10,597 bases of DNA from Muribaculaceae bacterium (GTDB lineage: Bacteria > Bacteroidota > Bacteroidia > Bacteroidales > Muribaculaceae): assembly GCA_016287065.1 (NCBI GenBank), contig JAEEVB010000072.1, forward strand, positions 1-10,597. The letters are read 5' to 3'. The position numbers were made by a program, and so were the translations under genes. Position 1 is the stretch's first letter. Each line of letters begins with the position of its first letter. Under the pieces are notes generated by a model. That model did no database searches. It was not told where the DNA came from and saw only the letters and a program-made list of their open reading frames with translations. This document shows, in pieces, positions 1 through 5,648 of this stretch.

Positions 1-481
1 CGAGCGCCTGGGCGGTGTGTATGATGGCCGCATCTCGGGTGTGACCGAGTGGGGGCTGTATGTGGAACTTGACGAAACACATTGCGAGGGTCTGATCTCG
101 ATTCGCGACCTCGACGACGACTTCTATGAGTTCGACGAGAAGAACTTCTGCGTGCTGGGACGCCGCACCCATCGCAAGTATCAGCTGGGCGACAAAATCA
201 CCATTCAGGTGGCTCGTGCCGACCTCATCAAGAAACAGCTTGACTTTGCCTTGGTCGACAAGAACAACCCGCCGGGCACGCACCGCATCGACAAGGCACC
301 CATCACCGAGGCAAGCCGTTTTGCACCCAACAAGAAGGAGAGCAAGATGGAGCGCCAGCGCGAGGAGTATGAGGGTGGCTATGCTTCGCGCCGCCAAAAA
401 CGCGGCAAGCGTGGCAACACCAGCAAGCGCGAAATGCGGGCACAAAAACGCGAGAGCAAGCGCAACAAGCGCCGCCGCTAA
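1..481 (+). CDS. rnr: Ribonuclease R, C-terminal part (5' end outside window)
   Basis: The reading frame enters the window at base 2 and ends with TAA at 479-481, giving the last 159 residues. The first ~85 residues form an S1 RNA-binding domain: the run GRISGVTEWGLYVEL followed by EGLISIRDL and DFYEFDE is typical of the S1 domain that closes RNase II/R enzymes. After it comes a strongly basic, low-complexity tail (about residues 105-159, rich in K and R, ending KRNKRRR), as in RNase R rather than RNase II. RNase R is a processive 3'-to-5' exoribonuclease that degrades structured RNA and takes part in rRNA and tRNA quality control. The catalytic RNB domain is not in the window, so the assignment rests on the S1 domain plus the tail. 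The gene converges on a small lipoprotein gene 57 bp away, and no clear terminator lies between them. Confidence 0.88.
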   Translation, partial: ERLGGVYDGRISGVTEWGLYVELDETHCEGLISIRDLDDDFYEFDEKNFCVLGRRTHRKYQLGDKITIQVARADLIKKQLDFALVDKNNPPGTHRIDKAPITEASRFAPNKKESKMERQREEYEGGYASRRQKRGKRGNTSKREMRAQKRESKRNKRRR

Positions 482-538
482 GCATTCACCAACCGGTTAG
501 ACTACCGGCTTGGGTTTAAACCATGATTATTCTTGTTA

Positions 539-769
539 TTATTCGCCTTTACCAGAGGCGGATGTGCTGGCTCCGTCGGTGACAACGGGGGCGGCATCGA
601 TGTCGGTCGGCGTGAGGTCGGCCGAGACTTGTGCCGGTTGCACCGAGGTGGTGATGGAATCGTTCTTGGCCGAGACGGCTTCGGCACCGTCGCCTGCCTG
701 CTTGTCGCAAGCTACCAGCGAAGCGGCAGCGGTGATGAAGAGTGCTATGAGTGTCTTTTTTGTGCGCAT
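539..769 (-). CDS. Small lipoprotein of unknown function
   Basis: This encodes 76 residues from the ATG at 767-769; an in-frame TTG two codons upstream is a less likely start. The N-terminus MRTKKTL is basic, a hydrophobic stretch (ALFITAAAS) follows, and LVAC is a good lipobox with Cys21 as the predicted lipidated residue. The mature part is only about 56 residues, acidic and rich in Ala, Ser, Thr and Val, without a recognisable fold; it ends GASTSASGKGE. I do not recognise a family. One sequence DSI (in KNDSITT) fits the Bacteroides O-glycosylation pattern D(S/T)(A/I/L/M/T/V). A TAnnTTTG promoter element lies at 800-807. The signal peptide makes an exported, membrane-anchored product likely. 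The low-complexity tail resembles that of the lipoprotein at 1435-1677, but homology cannot be claimed from this. Confidence 0.72.
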   Translation of the reverse strand: MRTKKTLIALFITAAASLVACDKQAGDGAEAVSAKNDSITTSVQPAQVSADLTPTDIDAAPVVTDGASTSASGKGE

Positions 770-799
770 AATCAAATAGTGCGGTTAGTTATTGTGGTG

Positions 800-807
800 C
801 AAATATA
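800..807 (-). promoter_or_regulatory. Bacteroidota -7 promoter element for the small lipoprotein
   Basis: On the minus strand this reads TATATTTG, an exact match to TAnnTTTG, about 30 bp upstream of the ATG at 769. I do not see a clear TTTG at the expected distance upstream, so the -33 half is weak. The site sits in the 97-bp gap between the lipoprotein and the membrane protein gene upstream. Confidence 0.55.
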
Positions 808-866
808 CGCACCTTTCACGACACAGCAGTTAAAATGAAGTGAAAAAGTGATGATTTGGTCCAGAA

Positions 867-1238
867 TCAAAGAATAAGAAGCAGGGCCAATACTGCATAA
901 ATGATGATCACGATGAACACACAGATAATCACCGAGGCCTTGCAGTAGTCCCAACCCATGAAGCCGAAACTCTCCAGGAAATCAACCGACTTCTTGAATG
1001 CCCAGTCGCACCACTGGCTGAAGCGCTTGCGGTTGCACCAGGTGACCAGCAGGCACACTGCTGCCCAGGCGACAGTAATCCACGGCCAGGTGCCGACGAT
1101 GAAATCGAGCATTATCGCCCAGGTGAGCGGCACAATCATGTAATAGACGATGATATTCACCTCGTTGTAGGTAAGGTGCAGTTTCTGCGCCAGTTTCATC
1201 AGGGCTTTAGCGGTGATGTTGAATAATTTCGTAATCAT
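867..1238 (-). CDS. Small membrane protein with three predicted helices, function unknown
   Basis: The product has 123 residues, starts at ATG 1236-1238 and ends with TGA. An amphipathic, lysine-containing N-terminus (MITKLFNITAKALMKLAQKL) precedes the stretch HLTYNEVNIIVYY. Hydrophobic segments lie at about residues 28-48, 50-68 and 102-123; the last runs to the very C-terminus. The loop between helices 2 and 3 is rich in Trp, Lys and Arg (CNRKRFSQWCDWAFKK), suggesting a cytoplasmic amphipathic linker. I believe similar proteins occur in other Bacteroidales as uncharacterised conserved proteins, but this is from memory. No catalytic motif is visible. A promoter element (TAACTTTG) at 1297-1304 indicates independent transcription. 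It lies between two small lipoprotein genes on the same strand; whether they work together is unknown. Confidence 0.75.
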   Translation of the reverse strand: MITKLFNITAKALMKLAQKLHLTYNEVNIIVYYMIVPLTWAIMLDFIVGTWPWITVAWAAVCLLVTWCNRKRFSQWCDWAFKKSVDFLESFGFMGWDYCKASVIICVFIVIIIYAVLALLLIL

Positions 1239-1296
1239 ACAGAGTCGTAAAATTTATATTGTGTGGATAGTAATTGTTCAAGTCGCTTTGTTGAGG

Positions 1297-1304
1297 CAAA
1301 GTTA
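1297..1304 (-). promoter_or_regulatory. Bacteroidota -7 promoter element for the membrane protein
   Basis: The minus strand reads TAACTTTG, matching TAnnTTTG, about 58 bp upstream of the ATG at 1238. A TTG occurs only 10 bp further upstream, too close to be a normal -33 element. The site lies downstream of the strong terminator at 1360-1396, which fits a new transcription start here. Confidence 0.5.
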
Positions 1305-1359
1305 TCACACTTTTCAACACCTGTCGAGATTCTGCAACCTTGCAATTGCGTATAGGGAC

Positions 1360-1396
1360 AAAAAAAAGCTGTTTTCCAATCACTGGAAAACAGCTT
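1360..1396 (-). terminator. Strong intrinsic terminator after the repeat-containing lipoprotein gene
   Basis: A perfect 13-bp inverted repeat (AAGCTGTTTTCCA at 1366-1378 and its complement at 1384-1396) has a 5-base loop. On the minus strand it is followed at once by eight T (eight A at 1360-1367 on the plus strand, the last two being part of the stem). It starts about 38 bp after the lipoprotein stop codon at 1435, as expected for a rho-independent terminator of that gene. Confidence 0.9.
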
Positions 1397-1434
1397 CAAA
1401 CTTTTAAGTTTGCTGTGTTTCGAATCGAGAAAGA

Positions 1435-1677
1435 TTATTTCTTCTCCTCTTCGGGCTTCACAGAAGCGCTAGCTTCGGGAGCTACAGAAGCGCTAGCTTC
1501 GGGCTTCACAGATGCGCTTGCTTCGGGAGCTACAGAAGCAGAAGTGCTAGCTTCGGGAGCAACAGAAACAGAAGTAGAAGCAGATGCAGATGCAGAAGCA
1601 GAAGTCTGAGCGTCTTTCTTGCAAGAGAACATAGCTACACTAGCTACAACAGCAAATAATAAAACTAACTTTTTCAT
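1435..1677 (-). CDS. Small repeat-containing lipoprotein, function unknown
   Basis: I place the start at ATG 1675-1677, giving 80 residues. A longer open frame exists upstream, but its extra 39 residues lie in AT-rich leader DNA containing the promoter. The signal peptide MKKLVLLFAVVASVAMFSC ends in a lipobox with Cys19. The mature ~62 residues are almost only Ala, Ser, Val, Pro, Glu, Lys and Thr: an AS/TS-rich stretch, then octapeptide repeats of the form (A/K)PEASASV, ending KPEEEKK. Ala and Lys alternate at the first repeat position, giving a 16-residue higher-order unit. Such a Pro/Glu/Ser/Ala chain should be extended and unstructured, like a spacer on the cell surface or in the periplasm. 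I recognise no family. The gene has its own well-formed promoter and a strong terminator, so it is probably a monocistronic and well expressed unit. Confidence 0.78.
   Translation of the reverse strand: MKKLVLLFAVVASVAMFSCKKDAQTSASASASASTSVSVAPEASTSASVAPEASASVKPEASASVAPEASASVKPEEEKK
1449..1550 (-). repeat. In-frame 24-bp tandem repeat inside the small lipoprotein gene
   Basis: Units on the plus strand begin with CTTCGGG at 1449, 1473, 1497 and 1521, with a more divergent one at 1551. The first three are exactly 24 bp; the fourth is 30 bp because of a 6-bp insertion. Units 1 and 3 share CTTCGGGCTTCACAGA and units 2 and 4 share CTTCGGGAGCTACAGA, so the array is also a 48-bp repeat. Because 24 is a multiple of 3, unit gain or loss would change protein length without a frameshift. 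Confidence 0.88.
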
Positions 1678-1740
1678 TTTCGTAATTTTTAAAAAAATAA
1701 TAAAACAATAAATTTTTTTCGTGTTGATTGAAAATCGGTG

Positions 1741-1770
1741 CAAATTTATATCAAAATTTTCATATGCAAA
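1741..1770 (-). promoter_or_regulatory. Promoter of the repeat-containing lipoprotein gene
   Basis: On the minus strand TTTG (1767-1770) is followed after 18 bp by TAAATTTG (1741-1748), close to the Bacteroidota consensus TTTG-N19-TAnnTTTG. The predicted transcript starts near 1734, leaving an AT-rich leader of about 57 nt before the ATG at 1677, without a Shine-Dalgarno sequence. Phased A/T tracts lie directly upstream (1773-1830). Confidence 0.7.
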
Positions 1771-2014
1771 TATTTTTGCGAAAAAATTTTTCATTCAAAA
1801 AAATCAGAAAAATCGTTTTTTTCGAAAAAATTGCCGAAATTTCGCCACATTTATTTGATATACAATGTTTTACAAGCACGACTTTAGATTTAATCCAAAC
1901 TGTTAAAGATTGCAAACGAACCAGCAAGTTTTATAAAAAGCGGGAAAAATCAACCAAAAAAGGTTCATTTCTCCCTACTTGAGCTGTAACGTCGGTTTCG
2001 TTGCCGATTCGAGT
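1771..2014. other. AT-rich gene-free stretch with phased A/T tracts and a palindrome
   Basis: The gap between the lipoprotein start (1677) and the acyl ligase stop (2015) is 337 bp and I see no gene in it. Its lower half carries the lipoprotein leader and promoter. From 1773 to 1830 A or T tracts of five to seven bases are centred at about 1775, 1786, 1800, 1810, 1819 and 1828, near helical spacing. The last two form the perfect palindrome TTTTTTCGAAAAAA (1817-1830). The rest (1831-2014) is AT-rich and shows no convincing terminator for the ligase gene. Confidence 0.6.
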
Positions 2015-3670
2015 CTATCGATACAGGAAGCGCTTGATGCTGCGCTTAGGCGTTTTCTCGAATTCTGAGGCCATAATCTCGATTTTGGCCACGCGTTCAT
2101 AGGGTGCCACGAGCTTGTTGAGCTCGGTGCGCACGTTCTCCATGATTTCAGGCAACTGGTCGTGCGTCACTCCCAACTGGTCCATAGCCTCGAAGTCGGG
2201 ATAAACGAGTCCCACAAGTTTGCCGTCGCGATCCACCACCAGACTCTCGTTCACATAGAGCATGTTGTTGAGCTTTGCTTCAATCTCTTCGGGATAGATG
2301 TTCTGTCCGTTGGCGCTGAGCAGCATGGTCTTGAGGCGGCCACGAATGAAGATGGTGCCGTCGGCGGTGAGAGTACCCATGTCGCCGGTGTGCAGCCAGC
2401 CGTCGTCGTGCAGCACCTTGTCGGTGGCTTCGGTGTTGTGGAAGTAGCCCTTCATCACATTCTCGCCCTTGATGCAAATCTCTCCGGGAATGTTCTCGGG
2501 ATCATCGCTCAGAATCTTGCACTCCATGATGCCTGGCAGAATGCGTCCGGCACTGTGGAGCACAAACTCGCGCCACGGGGTGTGGCTCACCAGGGGAGCG
2601 CACTCGGTCATACCGTAGCCCACAGTGAAGGGGAACTTGATCTTGTAAAGGAATTCCTCGACCTCGGCATTAAAAGGAGCACCACCCACAATGATTTCCT
2701 CGAAACGTCCACCAAAGGCCTCGATGAGTTTCTTGCGAATCTGGTCGTAGATGCGCTTGTCGAGCAGCGGCACTGCCAGCGCCCAGCGCAGCATACCCTT
2801 GCTGATCATGGGCACAATCATCTTGGTGTAGATCTTCTCGAGCACGAGCGGCACGCATATCACGAGGTCGGGTTTGATCTCGTTCATGGCCTTGACCAGA
2901 ATCTTGGGCGACGGAATGCGCCCTAATAATATAATGTGTGAACCCACAGCCAGCGGCGTGAGCATATCGAAGGCGCAACCATAGGCATGAGCCAGCGGCA
3001 AGAACGACACATTGCGGGTGCCACGGCGATGCAACTGTGAATGGAGACCATAGACCACGTTACCGCACAGGTTATTGCCCGTGAGCATCACACCCTTGCT
3101 GAAGCCCGTGGTGCCCGAGGTGTAGTTGATGACCATCACCTCCTCGTTAGAGATTTCGGGATAATGCAGGTCGGCTTTAGTGAAGCCCTGCGGATAGGTT
3201 TGCTCAAACTCGGCCTTAGCCTTCTCGATACAGCCATTGAAGTCTTCGTCTTCCTTCTGAGCCAGCACCGACTTGTCGTCGAGCGAAATGATGCCGCGCA
3301 AGACAAGCAACTGGTCGAAGTCGATGGTGTCCCAAATGGCTTTGCTCGAGAAGAGCAACTTGGCCTCGGAGTGGTTCACGATGTGCTGCACATCGTTAGG
3401 GTTGAACTCCTGCAAGATGGGCACTATCACGGCACCATAGGTAATGGTTGCCATGAACACGGTGACCCATGCCGGGGTGTTCTTGCCAATGAGCGCCACA
3501 TGATCGCCTCGCTGGATGCCCGCATATTTATATAATAGGTGTATTTTTTCGATTTCGGAGGCAAATGCCCCATAGGTGAGCGTGAACTTGCTGTTATAGT
3601 CGCTTAACGCCTCAAGTTCCCAGTTGTCCTGAAAACTTTTCTCATAGATTTTGATGATATTTTCTTTCAT
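2015..3670 (-). CDS. Long-chain fatty acid CoA ligase (AMP-forming; possibly acyl-ACP synthetase)
   Basis: The 551-residue protein belongs to the ANL adenylate-forming family, which activates a carboxylate with ATP to an acyl-AMP and then transfers it to CoA or a carrier thiol. The core motifs are intact: YTSGTTGFSKG (183-193, phosphate-binding loop), GYGMTE (351-356), HTGD (427-430, ribose-binding Asp), RGRLK (443-447, hinge) and TPKRSIKRF near the C-terminus, whose Lys546 is in the place of the catalytic A10 lysine. The NIYPEEIE stretch after the hinge is typical of long-chain acyl-CoA synthetases. No signal peptide or clear transmembrane helix is present, so it is probably cytoplasmic or membrane-associated. 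Length is near normal though shorter than the ~600-residue bacterial forms. The gene stands alone behind its own promoter. Substrate chain length and acceptor (CoA or ACP) cannot be read from sequence, so I give no gene symbol. Confidence 0.9.
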   Translation of the reverse strand: MKENIIKIYEKSFQDNWELEALSDYNSKFTLTYGAFASEIEKIHLLYKYAGIQRGDHVALIGKNTPAWVTVFMATITYGAVIVPILQEFNPNDVQHIVNHSEAKLLFSSKAIWDTIDFDQLLVLRGIISLDDKSVLAQKEDEDFNGCIEKAKAEFEQTYPQGFTKADLHYPEISNEEVMVINYTSGTTGFSKGVMLTGNNLCGNVVYGLHSQLHRRGTRNVSFLPLAHAYGCAFDMLTPLAVGSHIILLGRIPSPKILVKAMNEIKPDLVICVPLVLEKIYTKMIVPMISKGMLRWALAVPLLDKRIYDQIRKKLIEAFGGRFEEIIVGGAPFNAEVEEFLYKIKFPFTVGYGMTECAPLVSHTPWREFVLHSAGRILPGIMECKILSDDPENIPGEICIKGENVMKGYFHNTEATDKVLHDDGWLHTGDMGTLTADGTIFIRGRLKTMLLSANGQNIYPEEIEAKLNNMLYVNESLVVDRDGKLVGLVYPDFEAMDQLGVTHDQLPEIMENVRTELNKLVAPYERVAKIEIMASEFEKTPKRSIKRFLYR

Positions 3671-3694
3671 AAGAAAAAATGTTGTTTCAATTTA

Positions 3695-3726
3695 CAAAGA
3701 TAAGGAAATAATTTCAAGTGAACAAA
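3695..3726 (-). promoter_or_regulatory. Promoter of the acyl ligase gene
   Basis: On the minus strand TTTG (3723-3726) and TATCTTTG (3695-3702) are separated by 20 bp, a good match to the Bacteroidota promoter. The start codon is at 3670, so the leader is short (about 18-20 nt). Confidence 0.7.
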
Positions 3727-3905
3727 CACAAAGTTGCACTTCACATCACTCTTCTAATACACATCGCTCATTTTCTGCAGTTCCCAGCGCAGTCGTCACG
3801 CATCACCTAGCCACTCTCAACACCTCCAGCACCATGGTCAAATGCCCTACTTGCAGCCTCAAAAAACAGACAGAGTGAAAAAAATGGAAGTTTTTTGGCA
3901 AAAAG
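3727..3905. other. Gene-free stretch between the acyl ligase and tRNA-Asp promoters
   Basis: The full gap between the acyl ligase start and tRNA-Asp is 298 bp, with a promoter at each end. The middle part is G-poor on the plus strand. It has open frames, but none with a signal peptide, a recognisable motif or Bacteroidota-style upstream elements. I see no RNA gene or clear hairpin in it. Confidence 0.5.
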
Positions 3906-3937
3906 TTTGGTGGAATAAAAAAATGGTCTTAACTTTG
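3906..3937 (+). promoter_or_regulatory. Promoter of tRNA-Asp
   Basis: TTTG (3906-3909) and TAACTTTG (3930-3937) are separated by 20 bp, a near-perfect Bacteroidota promoter. Transcription should start near 3944, about 25 nt before the mature tRNA end. Confidence 0.75.
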
Positions 3938-3968
3938 CAGTCGCAATTGAAAAATTGTGCTTAACCAC

Positions 3969-4042
3969 GGTGCGTTAGTTCAGTTGGTTAGAATGCCTGC
4001 CTGTCACGCAGGAGGTCGCTGGTTCGAGTCCTGTACGCACCG
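3969..4042 (+). tRNA. tRNA-Asp (anticodon GTC)
   Basis: A 74-nt cloverleaf is visible. The acceptor strands GGTGCGT (3969-3975) and ACGCACC (4035-4041) pair perfectly, with discriminator G at 4042. The anticodon arm CCTGC-CTGTCAC-GCAGG gives anticodon GTC, read as aspartate. The D loop contains AGTTGGTTAGA and the T loop is TTCGAGT. The T stem is GCTGG/CCTGT, which contains one G-U wobble and one U-U mismatch in the middle pair. CCA is not fully encoded (GCA follows), so it must be added after transcription. The gene has its own promoter upstream and a terminator within 11 bp downstream, so it is a single-gene transcript. Confidence 0.95.
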
Positions 4043-4046
4043 CATG

Positions 4047-4078
4047 AAAAAGGCCTGGAGTTGCTCCAGGCTTTTTTT
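4047..4078 (+). terminator. Terminator of tRNA-Asp, possibly bidirectional with recO
   Basis: GCCTGGAG (4053-4060), loop TTG and CTCCAGGC (4064-4071) form a perfect 8-bp stem followed by seven T (4072-4078). Five A at 4047-4051 precede the stem, so on the minus strand the same hairpin is followed by T residues too. recO ends on that strand at 4158, about 80 bp away, so this element may stop both converging transcripts. Confidence 0.9.
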
Positions 4079-4157
4079 GTTTTTCTACAAAGCCTGGCAC
4101 GAAGCCTCGCTGGAATCTGTTACAGGACGAACGCTTGTCACTGATTTGAAAACACAG

Positions 4158-4883
4158 TTACACGAAAAGCTGCTTAAGGATGTCGGGCGAGCGCAGGGTG
4201 CCAATGGTAGAGTTATGCAGACGGTAATAGGCGATAATGGTGTCGAACATGCGGTTACGCTCGTCGCGGTTAAAGCGAAACAGGTGCAGATTGCTGAAGG
4301 TCATGCGCGACAGCAGCTTGATGACTCGGGCCTCGTCGGGCCGCAACAGGTTGCCGCCACCCGAGGGGCCTGGCACGAAGACGCCGCCCTGCATGTCGAA
4401 CCAACGGCCCTCGCGGTAACTCTCCACATCAGGCTCTATGCCCAAAAAAGCACCCAGATGATAAAGAAAACAAATGTGGAAGTTGGCTGCTCCCTGATGC
4501 ATGTTCTCAAGCAGCAGCACAGCCGTCTCGATATAGCGAAACAGTGCATCGTTCTGTTCCCGCTCATGAATGGTGTGACTCAGCAACTCGCTCACGAACA
4601 TGGCCACGGCGTTCTTCACAGGGTCGGCATAGATTTGACTCAAGGGATGTGCACGGCGCACATCGTGCATCACATAGAGGTCGCGGCCGGGGAGCAGATT
4701 GGTCTCAAACTCGAGCAACGACAGGGGCAACATCATGGCATTACGCATGCGCGCACTCGGCGTCTTGCCCTGTGCCACGAGGAAGGAGAGCACCCCATGA
4801 CGGTTGGTATAGATGTGAACTATGTTGTTACGGTCGTTGTACTTGATCACATTCAGCACCACGCCCCTAAGCGTTTCATGCAT
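4158..4883 (-). CDS. recO: DNA repair protein RecO
   Basis: The 241-residue length is normal for RecO. The N-terminal ~80 residues have the OB-fold pattern of the family (LRGVVLNVIKYNDRNNIVHIYTNRHGVLSFLVAQGK, split here for reading: LRGVVLNVIKYNDRNN and then IVHIYTNRHGVLSFLVAQGK), followed by an alpha-helical C-terminal domain. The final segment SPDILKQLF is what I expect at the end of Bacteroidales RecO. RecO binds SSB and ssDNA, anneals strands and with RecR loads RecA on SSB-coated gaps (RecFOR pathway). The Cys4 zinc motif found in some RecO proteins is absent; the middle region reads WFDMQGGVFVPGP, without CxxC pairs, and the protein has only one cysteine. The start ATG is at 4881-4883 with a TAACTTTG promoter element at 4915-4922. 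The gene is divergent from the tRNA-Glu/rpsT unit and converges on tRNA-Asp. Confidence 0.88.
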   Translation of the reverse strand: MHETLRGVVLNVIKYNDRNNIVHIYTNRHGVLSFLVAQGKTPSARMRNAMMLPLSLLEFETNLLPGRDLYVMHDVRRAHPLSQIYADPVKNAVAMFVSELLSHTIHEREQNDALFRYIETAVLLLENMHQGAANFHICFLYHLGAFLGIEPDVESYREGRWFDMQGGVFVPGPSGGGNLLRPDEARVIKLLSRMTFSNLHLFRFNRDERNRMFDTIIAYYRLHNSTIGTLRSPDILKQLFV

Positions 4884-4914
4884 TGCAGTTGAAGCCTATT
4901 TCGGTAATTTCATA

Positions 4915-4922
4915 CAAAGTTA
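4915..4922 (-). promoter_or_regulatory. Bacteroidota -7 promoter element for recO
   Basis: The minus strand reads TAACTTTG, 31 bp upstream of the recO ATG. TTTG sequences occur 11 bp and 24 bp further upstream, neither at ideal spacing, so the -33 half is uncertain. Confidence 0.55.
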
Positions 4923-5037
4923 CAGATTATTGACAAAAAATGCACGCAAACAACATCAAAAAACACTGCAGAAATGGGTTAAACGCCGTGATACACTGAA
5001 AAAAAACGCCGAAATTAATGATTTTGGGCATTGAAAT

Positions 5038-5068
5038 TTTGTCAATTAAAAAATCGTTCCTATATTTG
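5038..5068 (+). promoter_or_regulatory. Promoter of the tRNA-Glu / rpsT / tRNA-Glu unit
   Basis: TTTG (5038-5041), a 19-bp spacer and TATATTTG (5061-5068) match the Bacteroidota consensus exactly, making this the best promoter in the window. Transcription should begin near 5075, about 24 nt before the first tRNA. It is divergent from the recO promoter about 115 bp away. Confidence 0.8.
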
Positions 5069-5098
5069 CAGTCGCTTTTGCGCACTGGTTCGCAAAAT

Positions 5099-5170
5099 GG
5101 CCCATTCGTATATCGGTTAGTACGTAAGATTTTCATTCTTAAAAGAGCAGTTCGACTCTGCTATGGGCTA
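5099..5170 (+). tRNA. tRNA-Glu (anticodon TTC), copy 1
   Basis: A 72-nt cloverleaf: acceptor GGCCCAT (5099-5105) with ATGGGCT (5163-5169; first pair G-U), discriminator A. The D stem is GTAT/GTAC. The anticodon arm TAAGA-TTTTCAT-TCTTA gives anticodon TTC for glutamate, and the T arm is GCAGA/TCTGC-like around loop TTCGACT. CCA is not encoded. The rpsT start codon lies 36 bp downstream with no terminator between, so tRNA and rpsT should share a transcript that is cut by tRNA end-processing enzymes. Confidence 0.95.
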
Positions 5171-5206
5171 CTGAAAATTAACGAAATAAAAAACAAAAAG
5201 TAAATT

Positions 5207-5467
5207 ATGGCAAACCATAAATCAGCTATCAAAAGAATTCGCCAGTCAGAGGCCAGAAGGCTTCGCAACCGCTATTATTCAAAGACTATGCGCAATGCAG
5301 TGCGCAAACTTCGTAACAACGAGGACAAAGCCGCCGTTAACGAAGATCTGAAGAAAGTAACCGCTATGCTCGACAAGCTTGCCGGCAAGGGCGTTATCAG
5401 CAAGAATAAAGCCGCTAACCTGAAGTCGAAACTGGCTAAGCACGCTAACAAGGTTAACGCTGCTTAA
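5207..5467 (+). CDS. rpsT: 30S ribosomal protein S20
   Basis: The 86-residue protein starts MANHKSAIKRIRQSEARR, the hallmark N-terminus of bacterial S20, and continues as a lysine/arginine-rich helical chain; 86 residues is the normal length. S20 binds 16S rRNA early in 30S assembly (5' domain and h44) and forms a three-helix bundle. The start ATG at 5207 follows an A-rich leader (AAAACAAAAAGTAAATT) without a Shine-Dalgarno sequence, as usual in Bacteroidota. The gene sits between two identical tRNA-Glu genes, 36 bp after the first and 62 bp before the second, all on one strand with one obvious promoter and one terminator. Its mRNA ends would therefore be set by tRNA processing. Confidence 0.97.
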   Translation: MANHKSAIKRIRQSEARRLRNRYYSKTMRNAVRKLRNNEDKAAVNEDLKKVTAMLDKLAGKGVISKNKAANLKSKLAKHANKVNAA

Positions 5468-5529
5468 AAGGCGACTCTTCACTGTGTGTAGCTCTACTGC
5501 CGCAAGGGTGGTGAGATACACTTTTTCAG

Positions 5530-5601
5530 GGCCCATTCGTATATCGGTTAGTACGTAAGATTTTCATTCTTAAAAGAGCAGTTCGACTCTGCTATGGGCT
5601 A
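5530..5601 (+). tRNA. tRNA-Glu (anticodon TTC), copy 2
   Basis: This 72-nt sequence is identical at every position to copy 1 at 5099-5170. The identity stops essentially at the mature tRNA ends: upstream and downstream flanks differ apart from a single shared C after the discriminator. No promoter with both elements is visible in the 62 bp after rpsT, so it is probably transcribed through from the rpsT unit. A hairpin terminator starts 9 bp after it. Confidence 0.95.
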
Positions 5602-5609
5602 CCTCATTC

Positions 5610-5640
5610 AAGCGTTAAGCTATGCTTAGCGCTTTTGTTG
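5610..5640 (+). terminator. Terminator of the tRNA-Glu / rpsT / tRNA-Glu unit
   Basis: AAGCGTTAAGC (5610-5620), loop TAT and GCTTAGCGCTT (5624-5634) form an 11-bp stem with a single G-U wobble. Four T (5633-5636), then GTTGTT, follow. The T tract is short, but the stem is strong and well placed after the second tRNA. Confidence 0.75.
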
Positions 5641-5648
5641 TTATATAT

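Noticed and set aside
493..522. Short hairpin CCGGT/ACCGG and the palindrome GGTTTAAACC between rnr and the small lipoprotein
   Set aside because: The stem has only 5 bp and no T tract follows on either strand, so I do not call a terminator for either converging gene.
1678..1794. Upstream extension of the repeat lipoprotein frame by 39 residues
   Set aside because: The extension overlaps the -7 and -33 elements, is AT-rich, and would bury a well-formed lipoprotein signal peptide inside the protein.
2162..2926. A 254-residue plus-strand open frame inside the acyl ligase gene
   Set aside because: Antisense shadow of a gene with all family motifs; it has no promoter, motif or signal of its own.
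3957..4892. A 311-residue plus-strand open frame covering tRNA-Asp and recO
   Set aside because: It runs through a tRNA, its terminator and the antisense strand of recO; the product has no plausible domain.
5279..5536. A minus-strand open frame opposite rpsT
   Set aside because: Shadow of the highly constrained S20 gene, and it overlaps the start of tRNA-Glu copy 2.
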